Shown here: positions 1 to 9,633 of the stretch, piece after piece
Position numbering within the stretch: position 1 is the stretch's first letter
How the letters are laid out: the number at the start of each line of letters is the position of its first letter
Assembly: GCA_963696625.1 (NCBI GenBank)
Contig: CAVOKZ010000005.1
Coordinates: forward strand, 11,454 to 75,453
DNA: 64,000 nucleotides
DNA from: JAWVFN01 sp963696625
GTDB taxonomy: Bacteria > Actinomycetota > Thermoleophilia > Solirubrobacterales > 70-9
Direction of reading: 5' to 3'
The notes under the pieces: generated by a model
What the model was told of the DNA's origin: nothing
Database searches by the model: none
What the model saw: only the letters and a program-made list of their open reading frames with translations
Made by a program: the position numbers and the translations under genes

Positions 1-2
1 TC

Positions 3-209
3 CCCGAAAACGAGCTTCCCGACGGCGTGCGCAACGTCGCCGACGCCTTCCCGGTGCGGGCGCTGTTCGAGGCTATCTTCAAGGCATATGATCCGAGTAC
101 TTCGGGATCAGGCTTTGCGCTGGGCAATCTGGCCGTGGTGGCCGCTTGGGGCCTGGCCGGGCTGATCGCGGCCCTGATCTGGTTCCGCTGGGAGCCTCAC
201 GCGAACTAA
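3..209 (+). CDS. ABC-2 type transporter permease, C-terminal end (partial)
   Basis: Only the last 68 residues are inside the window; the start lies upstream. The sequence has the usual ending of ABC-2 type efflux permeases: a segment like LPDGVRNVADAFPVRALFEA, then one strongly hydrophobic helix (LAVVAAWGLAGLIAALIWF) and a short FRWEP-type tail. It would be the membrane part of an ATP-driven exporter whose ATPase is probably encoded further upstream. Substrate unknown. Stop TAA at 207-209. The family call rests on the C-terminal pattern only. Confidence 0.7.
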   Translation, partial: PENELPDGVRNVADAFPVRALFEAIFKAYDPSTSGSGFALGNLAVVAAWGLAGLIAALIWFRWEPHAN

Positions 210-215
210 CTCGCC

Positions 216-221
216 TACCCT
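216..221 (+). promoter_or_regulatory. -10 element for the VOC gene
   Basis: TACCCT lies 9 nt before the GTG at 231, with no Shine-Dalgarno sequence between. It fits the TANNNT leaderless-start pattern repeated through this window. Confidence 0.45.
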
Positions 222-230
222 TCTGCCGCC

Positions 231-590
231 GTGCTGAATTACGTATCCATCAACGTCACCGACCTCGAGCGCAGCGGGCCGTTCTACGACACCCTGCTCA
301 GCCCGCTCGGCTGGCGCCGCCAGATCGAGCGCGACGGTTCGATCGGCTGGGGCCTGGTGAGGCCGGTGTTCTACATCGCAACCGGCAAGCCGAACATCGA
401 GTTCGGCACGGTTTCGTTCCCGACCAAGGCGATCCCGGCGGTCAAGGCCGCGTGGGAAGCCGGCCTCGAGGCCGGCGGCGAGAACGAGGCACAGCCCGGA
501 TCTCCCCCGGCTCAGGGAAACTCTCACTACTCCGCGCGCGTCAAGGACCCCGATGGGTACACAATTGAGATCTGCGTGCAAAACGACTAG
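231..590 (+). CDS. VOC (glyoxalase/bleomycin-resistance fold) family protein
   Basis: A 119-residue single VOC domain. It opens MLNYVSINVTDLERSGPFYD, the first beta-alpha of the fold, and ends with HYSARVKDPDGYTIEICV, the paired second module where metal ligands normally sit. Members are metal-dependent lyases, dioxygenases or binding proteins, and the substrate cannot be read from the sequence. The GTG start is chosen because the fold begins at once and a -10-like box lies 9 nt upstream. The gene ends 19 bp before gap and may be co-transcribed with it. Confidence 0.85.
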   Translation: MLNYVSINVTDLERSGPFYDTLLSPLGWRRQIERDGSIGWGLVRPVFYIATGKPNIEFGTVSFPTKAIPAVKAAWEAGLEAGGENEAQPGSPPAQGNSHYSARVKDPDGYTIEICVQND

Positions 591-609
591 AAGGGATCCA
601 AGGCTCTAA

Positions 610-1628
<1,019 letters not shown>

Positions 1629-1632
<4 letters not shown>

Positions 1633-2834
1633 GCCCGGAGTCGGCGATAGCCGCATTCAAGAAGGCGAGCGTCCGCGACGCGGACGTGGGCGGCAAGCGG
1701 GTGCTGTTGCGCTCCGACCTCAACGTTCCGCTCAAGGACGGCGCTGTCGCCGACACGACACGCATCGAGGCGGCACTGCCGACGATCGAGCTGCTGCGCG
1801 AGCGCGGGGCGAAGATCGTCCTCGTCAGCCACCTGGGGCGGCCGAAGGACCGTGAGCCGGAGTTCTCGACCGCGCCCGTCGCGGCGAGGCTGGGCGAGCT
1901 GCTCAGGACCGACGTCAAGACCGTCGGCGCTGTTGCGGGTGAGGAGGCGGAGGCCGCGAGCGCCGGCCTCGGCGACGGAGAGATCCTGATGCTCGAGAAC
2001 AGCCGCTACGAACCGGGGGAGAAGAAGGACGACCCCGGCCTCGCCGACCAGCTGGCGAAACTGGGCGAGCTCTACGTCAACGATGCCTTCGGCACCGCCC
2101 ACCGCGCGCACGCGACCACCCACGGCATCGCGCAGCGCCTTCCCGCCTACGCCGGGTTGCTGCTCGAGCGCGAGGTGACGATGCTGACCTCGGTGCTCGA
2201 GGATCCCGCCAGGCCTCTGGTGGTTGTGCTGGGCGGGGCCAAGGTCGCCGACAAGCTCGGCGTCATCGAGCGCTTTCTCGAGCTCGCCGACGAGCTGCTG
2301 ATCGGCGGCGCGATGTGCTTCGGTTTCCTCGCCGCGCAGGGTCACTCGACCGGCGACTCGCTCGTCGACGAGGAGGGCACGAAGCTCTCGGCCGAACTGC
2401 TCGCGAAAGCCGAGCAGGCGCGCTGCGAGCTGGTGCTGCCCCACGACCTCGTGATCGGGCGCGAGTTCGCGGCCGACGCCGAGCACCGCGGGCTCGACGG
2501 TGTCGACGTGCCCGACGGCTGGATGGGGCTCGATGTCGGCCCGGCGACGGCCGACGACTACGCCGCCCGGGTGGGCAAGGCGGGAACCGTGTTCTGGAAC
2601 GGCCCGATGGGCGCCTTCGAGCTCGAGCCGTTTGCCGCCGGGACGCGGCGGGTCGCCGAGGCGGTCGCCGAGAGCCCGGGCACGACCGTGGTCGGAGGCG
2701 GCGACTCCGCTGCCGCCGTCGCCCAGTTCGGCCTCGCGGACAAGGTCGACTGGGTCTCGACCGGCGGCGGCGCCGCGCTCGAGCTGGTCGAGGGCAAGGA
2801 GCTCCCCGGGGTGGAGGTCCTGCTCAATGCCTAG
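1629..2834 (+). CDS. pgk: Phosphoglycerate kinase
   Basis: A 401-residue kinase that transfers the acyl phosphate of 1,3-bisphosphoglycerate to ADP. Visible motifs are VLLRSDLNVPL, the SHLGRPK substrate-binding segment, GGAKVADKL in the hinge region, and the nucleotide-binding GGGDSAAAV near the C-terminus. The start is TTG at 1629, overlapping the gap stop as TTGA. This gives the normal family length, whereas a longer frame starting upstream would run inside gap. The 3' end overlaps tpiA by 8 bp. Confidence 0.95.
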
Positions 2835-3591
2835 AACTCCGATCGTCGCCGGGAACTGGAAGATGAACAAGACCGCGACCGAGGCGCGGGCGCTGGCCGG
2901 CGACCTGCTGCTGACGATCCCCGACACCGGCGCCGTCGAGGTCGTCGTCTGTCCTCCGTTCACGGCGATCGGCGACGTCGCCGAGGTGATCAACGGCCGC
3001 GCCTTCCAGGTCTTCGGCCAGACCATGCACGAGGAGGGCAGCGGCGCCTTCACCGGCGAGATCTCGGCGTCGATGCTGCTCGACGCCGGCGCCAAGGGCG
3101 TCATCCTCGGCCACTCCGAGCGCCGCCAGCTTTTCGGCGAGACCGACGAGGCGCTGGCGCGCAAGGTGGCGGCGGCGCTCGCCGCCGGCCTGCGCCCGAT
3201 TCTCTGCGTCGGCGAGTCCGAGGCCGAGCGCGAGGCGGGCGAGACCGACGCGGTCATCCGCCGCCAGCTCGAGGCGGACCTCGCCGAGGTCGACGCCGTG
3301 CAGCTCGCCGGCGTCGTCATCGCCTACGAGCCGATCTGGGCGATCGGCACGGGCAAGACCGCGAGCCCCGAGCAGGCCCAGGAGGCGTGCGCGTTCGCGC
3401 GCTCGCTGATCGCCGAGCGCGACGGGGGAGCCGCCGAGGCGATCCGCATCCTCTACGGCGGCTCGATGAAGCCCGGCAACGCCCCCGAGCTGATCGCCCT
3501 GCCCGACATCGACGGCGGTCTGATCGGCGGCGCCAGCCTCGCCGCAGACGACTTCGCCGCGATCGTCGCCGCGGCAGCCGCCGCAGCATGA
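2827..3591 (+). CDS. tpiA: Triosephosphate isomerase
   Basis: A 254-residue TIM barrel interconverting dihydroxyacetone phosphate and glyceraldehyde-3-phosphate. It starts MPRTPIVAGNWKMNKT (active-site Asn/Lys). The catalytic His is in GHSERR, the catalytic Glu in AYEPIWAIGTGK (followed by loop 6), and the phosphate grip is LYGGSMKPGN. The ATG at 2827 overlaps the end of pgk by 8 bp. Its TGA overlaps the gpmI ATG as ATGA, so the four glycolytic genes form one tightly coupled unit. Confidence 0.97.
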   Translation: MPRTPIVAGNWKMNKTATEARALAGDLLLTIPDTGAVEVVVCPPFTAIGDVAEVINGRAFQVFGQTMHEEGSGAFTGEISASMLLDAGAKGVILGHSERRQLFGETDEALARKVAAALAAGLRPILCVGESEAEREAGETDAVIRRQLEADLAEVDAVQLAGVVIAYEPIWAIGTGKTASPEQAQEACAFARSLIAERDGGAAEAIRILYGGSMKPGNAPELIALPDIDGGLIGGASLAADDFAAIVAAAAAAA

Positions 3592-5141
3592 GCGAGCTGC
3601 CGCCCGGCCCCACGGGGGTGCCGGTGCCCTCGCTCGCGCTCGTGGTTCTCGACGGCTGGGGGCTCGCCGAGCCCGGTCCCGGGAACGCCGTCGCCCAGGC
3701 CGATACGCCGGTCTTCGACCAGCTCTGGGAGGGCTGCCCGCGCACGACGCTCTCGACTTCGGGCCGCGACGTCGGCCTCCCCGACGGGCAGATGGGCAAC
3801 TCCGAGGTCGGCCACCTCAATCTCGGCGCCGGCGCCGTGGTCAAGCAGGATCTGACCTTGATCGACGACGCGGTCGCCGACGGCAGTTTCTTCGACAACG
3901 AGGTGCTGAAGGCGGCGTGCGCCGCCGCCCGCGACTCAGATCGCGGCCGCCTGCACGTCCTCGGGCTGGTTTCCGACGGGGGCGTCCACTCCGGCTGGGA
4001 GCACCTCGAGGCCGTGGTCGAGCTCGCCGCCGCCGAGGGCGTCCCCGATCTCGTCTTCCACGCCTTCACCGACGGTCGCGACACCGCCCCGCACGGCGGT
4101 GCCGCCTACGTCGCCGAGCTCCAGCGCTGGCTGCGCCAGGCGGGCAGGGTCGGGACCGTCGCGGGCCGCTACTACGCGATGGACCGCGACACACGTTGGG
4201 ACCGGATCAAGCTCGCTTTCGACGCGATCGTGCACGGCGAGGGGCCGCGGGCGCCGAGCGCGGACGAGGCGATCGAGGCGGCGTACGAGCGCGACGTCAC
4301 CGACGAGTTCATCGAGCCCACGGTGATCGGCGACTACGACGGCGCCCGGGCCGACGAGCCGTTTCTCTTCGCCAACTTCCGCCCCGACCGCGCCCGCGAA
4401 CTGTCACGGGCGCTCGCCGAGGATGCGTTCGGCGAATTCGACCGCGGCGGCGCCGGGTTGTTCGCGCTGACGACGATGACCGAGTACCGCGCGGGCTGGC
4501 CTTATCCGGTTGCCTTCCCGCCGCACGAGGTCGATACGACCCTTGCCAGCGTGATCGCCGACCACGGCCGGCGCCAGCTCCACGTCGCCGAGACCGAGAA
4601 GTACGCCCACGTCACCTACTTCTTCAACGGCGGCCGTGAGGCCGAGTGGGAGGGGGAGGAGCGCCAGATGGTCGAGTCCCCCCGCGACGTGCCGACCTAC
4701 GACCACAAGCCGGAGATGAGCGCCGCCGCCGCGGCCTCAACCTTCGCCAGCCACTGGCGCGACGGCGACTACGAGTTCGGCGTCATCAACTTCGCCAACG
4801 CCGACATGGTCGGCCACACCGGCGACGTCAACGCCGCGATCAAGGCGGTCGAGGCGGCCGACCGCGGCCTCGGCGAGGTGGTGGCCGCCGTCCACGGGAA
4901 GGGCGGCGCGCTGCTGATCACCGCCGACCACGGCAACGCCGAGCAGATGCGCAACCCCGACGGCTCGCCCAACACACAGCACTCGACCAACCCGGTCCCC
5001 TTCATTGACACCGACACGGGGGTCGCGCTCCGCGAAGGCGGCATCCTCGGCGACGTCGCCCCGACCGTGCTCGAGATGCTCGGCATCCCGCAGCCCGAGG
5101 CGATGACCGGCTCGTCGCTGCTCGCCCAGTCTCATACTTGA
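3588..5141 (+). CDS. gpmI: 2,3-bisphosphoglycerate-independent phosphoglycerate mutase
   Basis: A 517-residue alkaline-phosphatase-superfamily enzyme converting 3- to 2-phosphoglycerate through a phosphoserine. Motifs: ALVVLDGWG (first metal Asp), MGNSEVGHLNLGAG (nucleophilic Ser), the FTDGRDTAP region, NFANADMVGHTGD and ITADHGNAEQM (metal ligands). The Mn-dependent family is usually about 510 residues. The start ATG overlaps the tpiA stop. The gene is in the position where secG often follows tpiA in actinobacteria; here secG lies at 29 kb. Its last codons overlap the hsp20 promoter. Confidence 0.95.
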   Translation: MSELPPGPTGVPVPSLALVVLDGWGLAEPGPGNAVAQADTPVFDQLWEGCPRTTLSTSGRDVGLPDGQMGNSEVGHLNLGAGAVVKQDLTLIDDAVADGSFFDNEVLKAACAAARDSDRGRLHVLGLVSDGGVHSGWEHLEAVVELAAAEGVPDLVFHAFTDGRDTAPHGGAAYVAELQRWLRQAGRVGTVAGRYYAMDRDTRWDRIKLAFDAIVHGEGPRAPSADEAIEAAYERDVTDEFIEPTVIGDYDGARADEPFLFANFRPDRARELSRALAEDAFGEFDRGGAGLFALTTMTEYRAGWPYPVAFPPHEVDTTLASVIADHGRRQLHVAETEKYAHVTYFFNGGREAEWEGEERQMVESPRDVPTYDHKPEMSAAAAASTFASHWRDGDYEFGVINFANADMVGHTGDVNAAIKAVEAADRGLGEVVAAVHGKGGALLITADHGNAEQMRNPDGSPNTQHSTNPVPFIDTDTGVALREGGILGDVAPTVLEMLGIPQPEAMTGSSLLAQSHT

Positions 5142-5166
5142 CACCGAGGGACTTAGATTTTATAGT
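5138..5166 (+). promoter_or_regulatory. Sigma-70-type promoter of hsp20
   Basis: TTGACA at 5138-5143 and TATAGT at 5161-5166 are separated by exactly 17 bp, a near-perfect housekeeping promoter. The -35 box overlaps the gpmI stop codon. Confidence 0.75.
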
Positions 5167-5180
5167 GCCTTCCACATAGA

Positions 5181-5193
5181 GGGGTCTGACCCC
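5181..5193. promoter_or_regulatory. 13-bp palindrome in the hsp20 5' leader
   Basis: GGGGTCTGACCCC is a perfect palindrome between the hsp20 promoter and its ribosome-binding site. It could be an operator or a short hairpin. It is followed by CATT, as at the end of one dispersed repeat at 35.6 kb, so it may be a repeat remnant. Confidence 0.4.
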
Positions 5194-5219
5194 ATTACAA
5201 ATGTCAGGAGGTGACGCAG

Positions 5220-5693
5220 ATGGCATCACTGGTTCGATTTGACCCGGGGCGGGAGCTCGACACGATCCAGAGCGAGTTCAACCGCCTCTTCGACGGGTTT
5301 TTCAACACCCGCACCGGCAACGGATCCGGCCCGCGCCGCTGGATTCCGGCGATGGACCTCGCCGAGACGGAGGATGCACTCGTGCTCAAGGCCGATCTTC
5401 CCGGGCTGACCGAGGACGACGTCGAGATCGAGGTGAAGGACAATGTCCTCAGCGTTTCCGGCGAGCGCAAGGCCGAGTCGGAGGAAAAGCGCAAGGGCTA
5501 CCACCGCATCGAGCGCAGCTACGGCAGCTTCTCGCGTTCGCTGACCCTGCCCGACGGCGTCGAGCCCGACCAGGTCAAGGCCGAGTTCGCCAACGGCGTG
5601 CTCGAGGTGCGCGTGCCGAAGCCGGAAGAGCGCAAGCCGACCAAGATCGCGATCGGCAAGGGAACGGTCGACGGTAAGGCCAAGGAGGTCTAG
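5220..5693 (+). CDS. Hsp20/alpha-crystallin family small heat-shock protein
   Basis: A 157-residue ATP-independent holdase chaperone. The alpha-crystallin domain runs from about residue 40 to 140: WIPAMDLAETEDALVLKADL, then GLTEDDVEIEVKDNVLSVSGER, then the characteristic FANGVLEVRVPKPEERK ending. The GTG at 5211 lies inside the AGGAGG at 5206-5211, so the ATG at 5220, about 8 nt downstream, is the better start. It has its own strong promoter just after gpmI and a palindrome in its leader. No HAIR or CIRCE operator was recognised. Confidence 0.93.
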   Translation: MASLVRFDPGRELDTIQSEFNRLFDGFFNTRTGNGSGPRRWIPAMDLAETEDALVLKADLPGLTEDDVEIEVKDNVLSVSGERKAESEEKRKGYHRIERSYGSFSRSLTLPDGVEPDQVKAEFANGVLEVRVPKPEERKPTKIAIGKGTVDGKAKEV

Positions 5694-5706
5694 GCCGCCG
5701 CGCAAA

Positions 5707-5712
5707 TAGCCT
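5707..5712 (+). promoter_or_regulatory. -10 element for tgt
   Basis: TAGCCT ends 6 nt before the GTG at 5719 and 3 nt before an alternative GTG at 5716. No Shine-Dalgarno sequence is present, consistent with a leaderless start at 5719. Confidence 0.5.
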
Positions 5713-5718
5713 GGGGTG

Positions 5719-6948
5719 GTGCGCAACGACCCCGAGCGACTCGGATTCGAGATCAAGGCCCGTGACGGCGACGCCCGCACGGGCCTTCTCATGACCGCCC
5801 ACGGACCGGTCTCGACCCCGGCCTTCGTGCCGCTCGCCACCAAGGGCGCGGTGCGCTCGCTCGACGGGCCCGAGGTCGCCGGGCTCGGCTGCGAGATGGT
5901 GCTCGGCAACACCTTCCACCTCTTCCTCAACCCCGGCCACGAGCTGATCGCGCGTGCCGGCGGGCTGCACGCGTTCATGGGCTGGGAGCGGCCGATCATC
6001 ACCGACTCCGGCGGTTTTCAGGTCTTCTCGCTCGCGCACGGCGGCGTCGCCGACGAGATCAAGGGCCGCAGGGGGGAGATGCCCGGCGGCCGCGCGGTGG
6101 TCGAGATCTCCGAGGAGGGGGTGGACTTCCGCTCGCTCCACGACGGATCGCCGCGCTTCCTCGGGCCCGAGACTGCGATGGAGATCCAGGCGGCGCTCGG
6201 CTCCGATATCGCGCTGGTCTTCGACGAGTGCACACCGTTCAACGCCGACTACGAGTACACGAAGCGCTCGATGCAGCGCACCCACCGCTGGCTGCAGCGC
6301 TGCCTCGACTGGCACGCGGAGAACGGGCCCGAGCGCCAGGCGGTGTTCGGGATCGTCCAGGGCGGCGTCCACGCCGACCTGCGCGAGGAGTCGGCGAAGG
6401 CGGTCTCGGAAGCCGGCGTCGACGGGATCGCCATCGGCGGCACCCTCGGCCGCGACAAGCCCGAGATGTACGGCGTCCTCGACCTCACGCTTCCGCACCT
6501 GCCCGCTGGCGCCGCCAAGCACCTGCTCGGGATCGGCGAGGTCGACGACCTGCTCGAGGGCATCGCCCGCGGCATCGACAGCTTCGATTGCGCGGTGCCG
6601 ACCCGCCTCGCCCGCCACGGCGTCGCCCTCGCGCCCGAGCCCGAAGGCCGCTTCCGCCTCGACCTCGCCAAGGGCCGCTTCGCCGAGCAGGACGGCCCGA
6701 TCGCCGAGGGCTGTCCGTGCCCTGCCTGCACGGGCCACAGCGTCGGCTACCTCCACTATTTGGCGCGCACCAACGAGCTCACCGGGGTGCGGCTGTTGAC
6801 GCTTCACAACCTCACATTCACCCAGGAGCTGATCGAGGGCGCACGCCGCGCGATCGACGCGGGCGAGTTCGGCGACTACCGCTCCGCTGTCCTCGGCGGG
6901 TCGGCGCCGTGGGCCGCAAGCCCTCCGGCTGCATCTAGCGACCAGTAG
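5719..6948 (+). CDS. tgt: tRNA-guanine transglycosylase
   Basis: A 409-residue TIM-barrel enzyme that exchanges guanine-34 of His/Asn/Asp/Tyr tRNAs for preQ1 on the way to queuosine. Evidence: ITDSGGFQVFSLA (catalytic Asp region), IVQGGVHADLR, GGTLGRDKPEMY near the tRNA site, and the zinc site CPCPACTGHSVGYLHYL (three Cys and one His). No queuosine synthesis gene lies nearby, so the substrate may be salvaged. GTG at 5719 is preferred over GTG at 5716 because of the 6-nt spacing to TAGCCT. Confidence 0.93.
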   Translation: MRNDPERLGFEIKARDGDARTGLLMTAHGPVSTPAFVPLATKGAVRSLDGPEVAGLGCEMVLGNTFHLFLNPGHELIARAGGLHAFMGWERPIITDSGGFQVFSLAHGGVADEIKGRRGEMPGGRAVVEISEEGVDFRSLHDGSPRFLGPETAMEIQAALGSDIALVFDECTPFNADYEYTKRSMQRTHRWLQRCLDWHAENGPERQAVFGIVQGGVHADLREESAKAVSEAGVDGIAIGGTLGRDKPEMYGVLDLTLPHLPAGAAKHLLGIGEVDDLLEGIARGIDSFDCAVPTRLARHGVALAPEPEGRFRLDLAKGRFAEQDGPIAEGCPCPACTGHSVGYLHYLARTNELTGVRLLTLHNLTFTQELIEGARRAIDAGEFGDYRSAVLGGSAPWAASPPAASSDQ

Positions 6949-6951
6949 CCT
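6946..6951 (+). promoter_or_regulatory. -10 element for the patatin-like gene
   Basis: TAGCCT begins at the tgt stop codon and ends 6 nt before GTG 6958. No Shine-Dalgarno sequence is visible. Confidence 0.5.
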
Positions 6952-6957
6952 GGGATC

Positions 6958-7899
6958 GTGCCCAGGCCAACGACCGTCTCCCTGGTGCTCGGCAGCGGCG
7001 GTGCCCGCGGCTATGCCCACATCGGCGCGATCCGGGAACTCGAGCAGCGTGGATTCCAGGTTGCCGCCATCGCCGGCTCCTCGATGGGCGCGCTGGTCGG
7101 GGGGCTCTATGCGGCCGGGAAGCTGGAGGCATTCGCCGACTGGGCCCTGACCTTGCGCCGGGTTGACATCCTGCGCCTGCTCGACGTCTCGCTCTTGTCG
7201 CCGGGTGTCATTCGCGCCGAGCGGATCATGGATCGAGTCCGCGAGCTGGTCGGCGACACGGCGATCGAAGACCTGCCCGTGCCGTTCACCGCTGTTGCCA
7301 CCGAGCTCGACGCCGGCCATGAGGTCTGGCTGCAGCGCGGCTCGCTGGCGTCGGCGATCCGCGCGTCGATCGCCCTGCCGGGCGTCTTTGCCCCCGTCGT
7401 CCTCGACGGGCGTCTGCTGGTCGACGGCGGGCTGATGGACCCGCTGCCTGTCGCGCCGACCGCCGCCGTGGCCACCGATCTGACCGTGGCGATTTGGCCC
7501 GGGGGCGAGCGCGAAGGGGCTCCCGAGAGCGTCTTGGCGGACCAGACCGCGGATGAAGCGGGCGTGCTCGAGGGTCTTGCTCAGTCGCTGCGCGCCCGCT
7601 TCGGGGGCAAGGCCGACGCCGGTGATGAACCGGGTGACGAAACCGCGGAACCCGGGTGGGCGCAGGGGGCGCCACCGCCAGGCCTCGGGATCTTCGACGT
7701 CATGCAGCGCTCCCTCGACGCGATGCAGGGCGTCGTCATGCGGTATCGCATCGCCGGCTTTCCTGCGGACGTCCTGGTCAGCGTCCCCAGGGACGCCTGC
7801 GCCTCGCTCGATTTCCACGAGGCGGAGGCGATGATCGCTCTGGGCGAGAAGCTGACCGGCGAAGCGCTCGACGAGTCGGAGCGCTTGGCTGCGCGGTGA
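6958..7899 (+). CDS. Patatin-like phospholipase family protein
   Basis: A 313-residue serine lipid acyl hydrolase of the RssA/patatin type. The oxyanion motif GSGGARGYAHIG opens the domain. The nucleophile is in AGSSMGAL (GXSXG, about residue 43), and the dyad aspartate is in LLVDGGLMDPLP (DGG). After the catalytic domain there is an acidic, low-complexity stretch (about residues 180-245), then a short conserved-looking C-terminal helix pair. It probably acts on membrane lipids; the substrate is unknown. It sits tail to tail with the kinase gene. Confidence 0.9.
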   Translation: MPRPTTVSLVLGSGGARGYAHIGAIRELEQRGFQVAAIAGSSMGALVGGLYAAGKLEAFADWALTLRRVDILRLLDVSLLSPGVIRAERIMDRVRELVGDTAIEDLPVPFTAVATELDAGHEVWLQRGSLASAIRASIALPGVFAPVVLDGRLLVDGGLMDPLPVAPTAAVATDLTVAIWPGGEREGAPESVLADQTADEAGVLEGLAQSLRARFGGKADAGDEPGDETAEPGWAQGAPPPGLGIFDVMQRSLDAMQGVVMRYRIAGFPADVLVSVPRDACASLDFHEAEAMIALGEKLTGEALDESERLAAR

Positions 7900-7907
7900 A
7901 GGTCGCT

Positions 7908-9086
7908 CTACTGCGTGTGGTCCTGAATGACCTGCTTGAGCGAGTCGATCTGGTCGTTGACCGTGTCCTTGACCACGTCTTCGACCTTGACCTTGTCCGA
8001 GGGGCTGGAGGTGAAGAGGACGACCGCGCCCGCCACCGTCGCGGCGAGCAGGAGCAGGACGATGACGCCGAGCAGGTTGCGGGCGAAGCGGCCGGCGGCG
8101 CTGGGCTGCTTCTGCTTCTTCTGCGGGGGCGGCGGGGCCTGGCGGCGTCGCGGCTGCGAACGGCGGCGCGGCTCCTCGGTGCGCGGCAGGTGCTGGGTTG
8201 CGGCCGTCGCGTGCTCGCTGGTGCCGAGCACGCGGGTCGCGGCGGTGCGGCCGCCTCCTGCGCCGTCTGAGAGCGCGTCGGCGAGTTCGCCGGCGGCCGC
8301 GAAGCGACGGGCGGGATCTGTCTCGAGCGCGACGAGCACCGCGTCGCCGACGTTCTCGGGCACCTCGGCGTTGTAGGAAGAGGGGTGAAGCGGCTGCTCG
8401 GACTGCTGGCGCACGGCGAGCTCGGCGAGCGAGGCGCCCTCATAGGGCAGCCGCCCGGCGAGGAACTGGTAGAGGACGACGCCGAGCGCGTAGACGTCGG
8501 AGGCGGGCGTCGCCTCCTCGCCGCGGGCCTGCTCGGGCGCGAGATAGGCCGCCGTCCCCACCACAGAACCTGCTTGGGTGATCCGCGTCTGCTCGGTGGC
8601 GCGGGCGATGCCGAAGTCGGCGAGCTTGACGGTCATCTCGCCACCGCCGGCGGGGCCGCCGATGATCATCAGGTTGCCCGGCTTGACGTCGCGGTGGATG
8701 ATCCCGTGGCGGTGGGCGTACTCGAGCCCGGCGCAGGCCTGGACGCCGATCTCGACGGCGACCTCGGGCGCCAGCGTGCCCTTTGCCTGCAGCAGCTGGG
8801 CGCCCGACTTGCCCTTGACGTACTCCATGACGATGTAGTGGCGCGAGCTGTCGATGCCCGTGTCGTAGACCTGGACGATGTTGGGGTGGACGAGCTTGGC
8901 GACTGCGAGCGCCTCGCGGCGGAAGCGGGCGACGAAGCGCTCGTCGTCGGAGAGGTGCTCGGCGAGGATCTTCACCGCCACGGTTCTCTGAAGAGTGGTG
9001 TCGGTGGCGCGGTAGACCGAGGACATGCCGCCCGAGCCGAGGCGGTCCTCGATCCGGTAGCGCTCTGAGATCAGCTCGGGGCTCAC
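7908..9086 (-). CDS. Membrane-anchored Ser/Thr protein kinase (PknB-like)
   Basis: A 392-residue Hanks-type kinase. The glycine loop GSGGMSSVY, catalytic Lys in VAVKIL, HRDVKPGNL, DFGIAR and SDVYALGVVL are all intact (residues about 10-270), so it should be active. A Pro/Arg/Gln-rich linker is followed by one membrane helix (GVIVLLLLAATVAGAVVLF) and a short exported tail of about 45 residues without PASTA repeats, so it does not look like a muropeptide sensor. The start is GTG at 9086, overlapping the stop of the upstream lipoprotein gene as GTGA, which implies co-expression. Confidence 0.93.
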   Translation of the reverse strand: MSPELISERYRIEDRLGSGGMSSVYRATDTTLQRTVAVKILAEHLSDDERFVARFRREALAVAKLVHPNIVQVYDTGIDSSRHYIVMEYVKGKSGAQLLQAKGTLAPEVAVEIGVQACAGLEYAHRHGIIHRDVKPGNLMIIGGPAGGGEMTVKLADFGIARATEQTRITQAGSVVGTAAYLAPEQARGEEATPASDVYALGVVLYQFLAGRLPYEGASLAELAVRQQSEQPLHPSSYNAEVPENVGDAVLVALETDPARRFAAAGELADALSDGAGGGRTAATRVLGTSEHATAATQHLPRTEEPRRRSQPRRRQAPPPPQKKQKQPSAAGRFARNLLGVIVLLLLAATVAGAVVLFTSSPSDKVKVEDVVKDTVNDQIDSLKQVIQDHTQ

Positions 9087-9580
9087 GGGCTGATCCCCCC
9101 GCTGCCGCCCGCCGTGCCGCCCGTTCCCGTGGTCGTCGTCTGGGTCGGCGTGGTCTGCGTCGGCGGCGGCGTCGTCTGCGTCGGCGTGGTCTGGGTTGGA
9201 GTCGTGTCGGTTTCCTGCGTCGTCGTCGTCTCCTGCGTCGTCGTCGCCTCCGTGGTCGTCACCTCGGTCGTGGTCGACTCGCAGTTGCTCGGATCCTCGG
9301 AGAGCCGCGCGAGATTGGTGAAGCCCGCGACCAGGCCCTTCTTCAGGTCGGAGTCGATGTTGTCGCGGTTGGCGATCTGAGAAGCCGCGTCTGAGGCCTG
9401 CGAGGCGATCGTCGAGCAGTCGCCGGCGGACGCATCGGACTGCATCCCATCGAGGATCGAGAGCAGGGCCTGCGCGTCGGCGGAGGAGAGGTCATCGCCG
9501 CTGCTGCCGCAGGCGGCGAGCACGACCGCGCAGGCGACGCCGGCGACCAGGGCGAGGGTCATCGTCAGGTACTTCCGCAT
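9083..9580 (-). CDS. Putative lipoprotein with Thr/Gln/Pro-rich tail
   Basis: 165 residues. The N-terminus MRKYLTMTLALVAGVACAVV leads into a lipobox LAAC, so it should be acylated and surface-attached. Residues about 30-100 form a small helical domain with two cysteines (GDCSTI and SNCEST) likely to pair outside the cell. The last 60 residues are TTT/TQTTP low-complexity sequence, a probable wall-spanning spacer. ATG 9580 is chosen over an upstream ATG at 9598 because TAGACT lies 7 nt before it. It is in an operon with the kinase and may be a sensor partner or substrate (inference). Confidence 0.75.
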   Translation of the reverse strand: MRKYLTMTLALVAGVACAVVLAACGSSGDDLSSADAQALLSILDGMQSDASAGDCSTIASQASDAASQIANRDNIDSDLKKGLVAGFTNLARLSEDPSNCESTTTEVTTTEATTTQETTTTQETDTTPTQTTPTQTTPPPTQTTPTQTTTTGTGGTAGGSGGISP

Positions 9581-9587
9581 CGGGGCG

Positions 9588-9593
9588 AGTCTA
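9588..9593 (-). promoter_or_regulatory. -10 element for the lipoprotein-kinase operon
   Basis: On the minus strand TAGACT ends 7 nt before ATG 9580. Confidence 0.45.
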
Positions 9594-9633
9594 GTCATGT
9601 AGTCAGCGTCCCAAACACGTTTCAAACCAGCTC

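Noticed and set aside
5138..5166. HspR (HAIR) operator at the hsp20 promoter
   Set aside because: CTTGACA and ACTTAGA do not form the CTTGAGT-N7-ACTCAAG palindrome.
5181..5193. RNA thermometer or riboswitch in the hsp20 leader
   Set aside because: Only a 13-bp palindrome is seen. It does not pair with the AGGAGG or the start codon, so no thermometer structure can be supported.
5575..7818. A 747-codon open frame on the minus strand over tgt and the patatin gene
   Set aside because: Low-complexity composition and no domain, while the plus-strand genes have complete catalytic motifs.
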